Below are positions 6,536-7,012 of a stretch of 7,012 bases of DNA, piece by piece. Where the stretch lies: the NCBI GenBank assembly GCA_903858075.1, contig CAIOHI010000293.1:1-7012 (forward strand). The letters are read 5' to 3'. The notes under the pieces were generated by a model. The model had not been told where the DNA came from. It was given only the letters and a program-made list of their open reading frames with translations, and made no database searches. Within the stretch, counting starts at the first letter, position 1; each line of letters starts with the position of its first letter. Both the position numbers and the translations under genes were made by a program. Origin of the DNA: an uncultured Actinomycetes bacterium. Lineage in GTDB: Bacteria > Actinomycetota > Acidimicrobiia > Acidimicrobiales > Ilumatobacteraceae.

Positions 6536-6640
6536 CTTCTTATACACATGGTTATCCACAGGTTGTGGATGGTTTTCAGGTGTTTTTCGTCGTTTTCGCC
6601 ACTTTTTCTGTGGGAAAAGCACCATAGCAGATTATCCACA
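6536..6640 (-). promoter_or_regulatory. dnaA upstream region with DnaA boxes and possible promoter
   Basis: There are two perfect TTATCCACA boxes on the plus strand (6552-6560 and 6632-6640), 80 nt apart. A weaker CCATCCACA lies on the minus strand at 6572-6564, back to back with the first. In dnaA direction a TATAAG hexamer (minus 6544-6539) could be the -10; the first perfect box lies just upstream, where bound DnaA would overlap the promoter. No good -35 is visible. The layout fits DnaA autorepression or an upstream lobe of a bipartite origin. The boxes are certain; the promoter is tentative. Confidence 0.6.
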
Positions 6641-6795
6641 GGGCAAAAAAATACAGCCTTGGTTGGGAATGGGGGCTGGTCTCGCCTAGCCTTGCCAGTG
6701 GTCACCCGAATCGACGTGCCGCTTCGCTCTTGTAGCCCCGGCCCTGCCTCTCGCGGTTCCCGTTCACCTTACATAATTCGAAAGATTCTGGACCC
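6641..6795 (+). promoter_or_regulatory. Spacer before rpmH with a possible -10 element
   Basis: This is the rpmH-proximal half of the divergent dnaA/rpmH spacer. An AT-rich TACATAAT (6770-6777) lies about 20 nt before the rpmH ATG and could be a -10 hexamer, giving a very short leader. No -35 match is evident, and no strong Shine-Dalgarno is visible before rpmH. Nothing else was recognised in this stretch. Confidence 0.25.
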
Positions 6796-6930
6796 ATGAA
6801 GCGTACCTTCCAGCCAAACAATCGTCGTCGCGCCAAAAAGCACGGTTTTCGCCACCGCATGAGCACTCGTGCAGGTCGTGAAATTCTCAAAAACCGCCGC
6901 GCCAAGGGCCGCTACCGCCTCTCCGCTTGA
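6796..6930 (+). CDS. rpmH: 50S ribosomal protein bL34
   Basis: A 44-residue, very basic protein, MKRTFQPNNRRRAKKHGFRH at the start and NRRAKGRYRLSA at the end. This is the complete bL34 family pattern (MKRT-(F/Y)-QPN...HGFR.RM.TR.GR..L..RR.KGR..L). bL34 is a late-assembling protein of the large ribosomal subunit that packs into 23S rRNA. The ATG at 6796-6798 is fixed by the conserved MKRT start. It is transcribed away from dnaA, which is the usual arrangement at bacterial origins. Its TGA stop overlaps the likely TTG start of rnpA. No strong ribosome binding site is visible upstream, and the leader may be very short. Confidence 0.97.
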   Translation: MKRTFQPNNRRRAKKHGFRHRMSTRAGREILKNRRAKGRYRLSA

Positions 6931-7012
6931 TCGGACGCATTCACGAACACGCTATTTTTCGCCGTTTAGGGCGTGAAGGTGTTCGTGTGCGCGTGGGCTC
7001 TGTGTGGTGTTC
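6927..7012 (+). CDS. rnpA: Ribonuclease P protein component, N-terminal part (cut by window edge)
   Basis: From TTG at 6927-6929 the frame reads (M)IGRIHEHAIFRRLGREGVR, then VRVGSVWC, and runs out of the window (28 codons). This matches the N-terminus of actinobacterial RnpA, which has a short IGRI-like opening, a '(T/A)F..L.R.G.R.R.G' block and the start of the first beta strand. RnpA binds the RNase P RNA and helps process the 5' ends of tRNA precursors. Position directly after rpmH is the near-universal context. The start is inferred: TTG overlaps the rpmH stop by two bases (TTGA), no ATG or GTG comes before the conserved opening, and translation is probably coupled to rpmH. The catalytic RNA-binding RNR motif lies beyond the window. 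Confidence 0.82.
   Translation, partial: MIGRIHEHAIFRRLGREGVRVRVGSVWC

Noticed and set aside
6702..6905. Minus-strand frame opposite rpmH
   Set aside because: It is the antisense shadow of the unmistakable bL34 gene.

Overview
This window is the replication-origin neighbourhood of a bacterial chromosome. It carries the classic order rnpA-rpmH (plus strand, right end) | dnaA - oriC - dnaN - recF - dciA - gyrB - gyrA (minus strand, reading leftwards). The organism looks like an actinobacterium of medium GC content. The reasons are dciA (DUF721) lying between recF and gyrB, TTGTCCACA-type DnaA boxes beside TTATCCACA, and the flavour of the proteins: short DnaA, DnaN beginning MKFRCEREQL, RnpA beginning with an IGRI-type peptide. 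My best guess is class Acidimicrobiia (Ilumatobacter-like or freshwater acIV-like). That placement is inference and has not been searched.

Layout from right to left: partial rnpA and complete rpmH point rightwards. A 305-bp divergent spacer holds two perfect TTATCCACA DnaA boxes and a possible dnaA promoter. dnaA (459 aa) follows. The 285-bp dnaA-dnaN spacer is the likely oriC: it has several DnaA boxes, a long interrupted inverted repeat around the central boxes, and an AT-rich stretch next to tandem boxes, arranged like the Bacillus subtilis basal unwinding element. Then come dnaN (364 aa), recF (373 aa) and dciA (103 aa, overlapping recF by one base). A 212-bp spacer follows, then gyrB, then the first 18 codons of gyrA.

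The oddity of the window is gyrB. The reading frame from 2057 to 84 would encode one GyrB of normal length (about 657 residues), but it is broken by one in-frame TGA at 807-809. That codon stands where the family has the first Arg of a conserved RRK motif. The break falls between the ATPase/transducer half and the TOPRIM/GyrA-binding half. A sequence error, a recent nonsense mutation, UGA readthrough or a two-piece GyrB could all produce it. The sequence alone cannot decide, though a single-base change (CGA to TGA) or error is the simplest reading.

Together the genes cover initiation (DnaA at oriC), helicase loading (DciA), processive synthesis (DnaN), gap repair (RecF) and supercoiling (GyrAB), plus two housekeeping RNA/ribosome genes. 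I see no mobile element, CRISPR array, tRNA or rRNA, and no clear new defence or accessory system.
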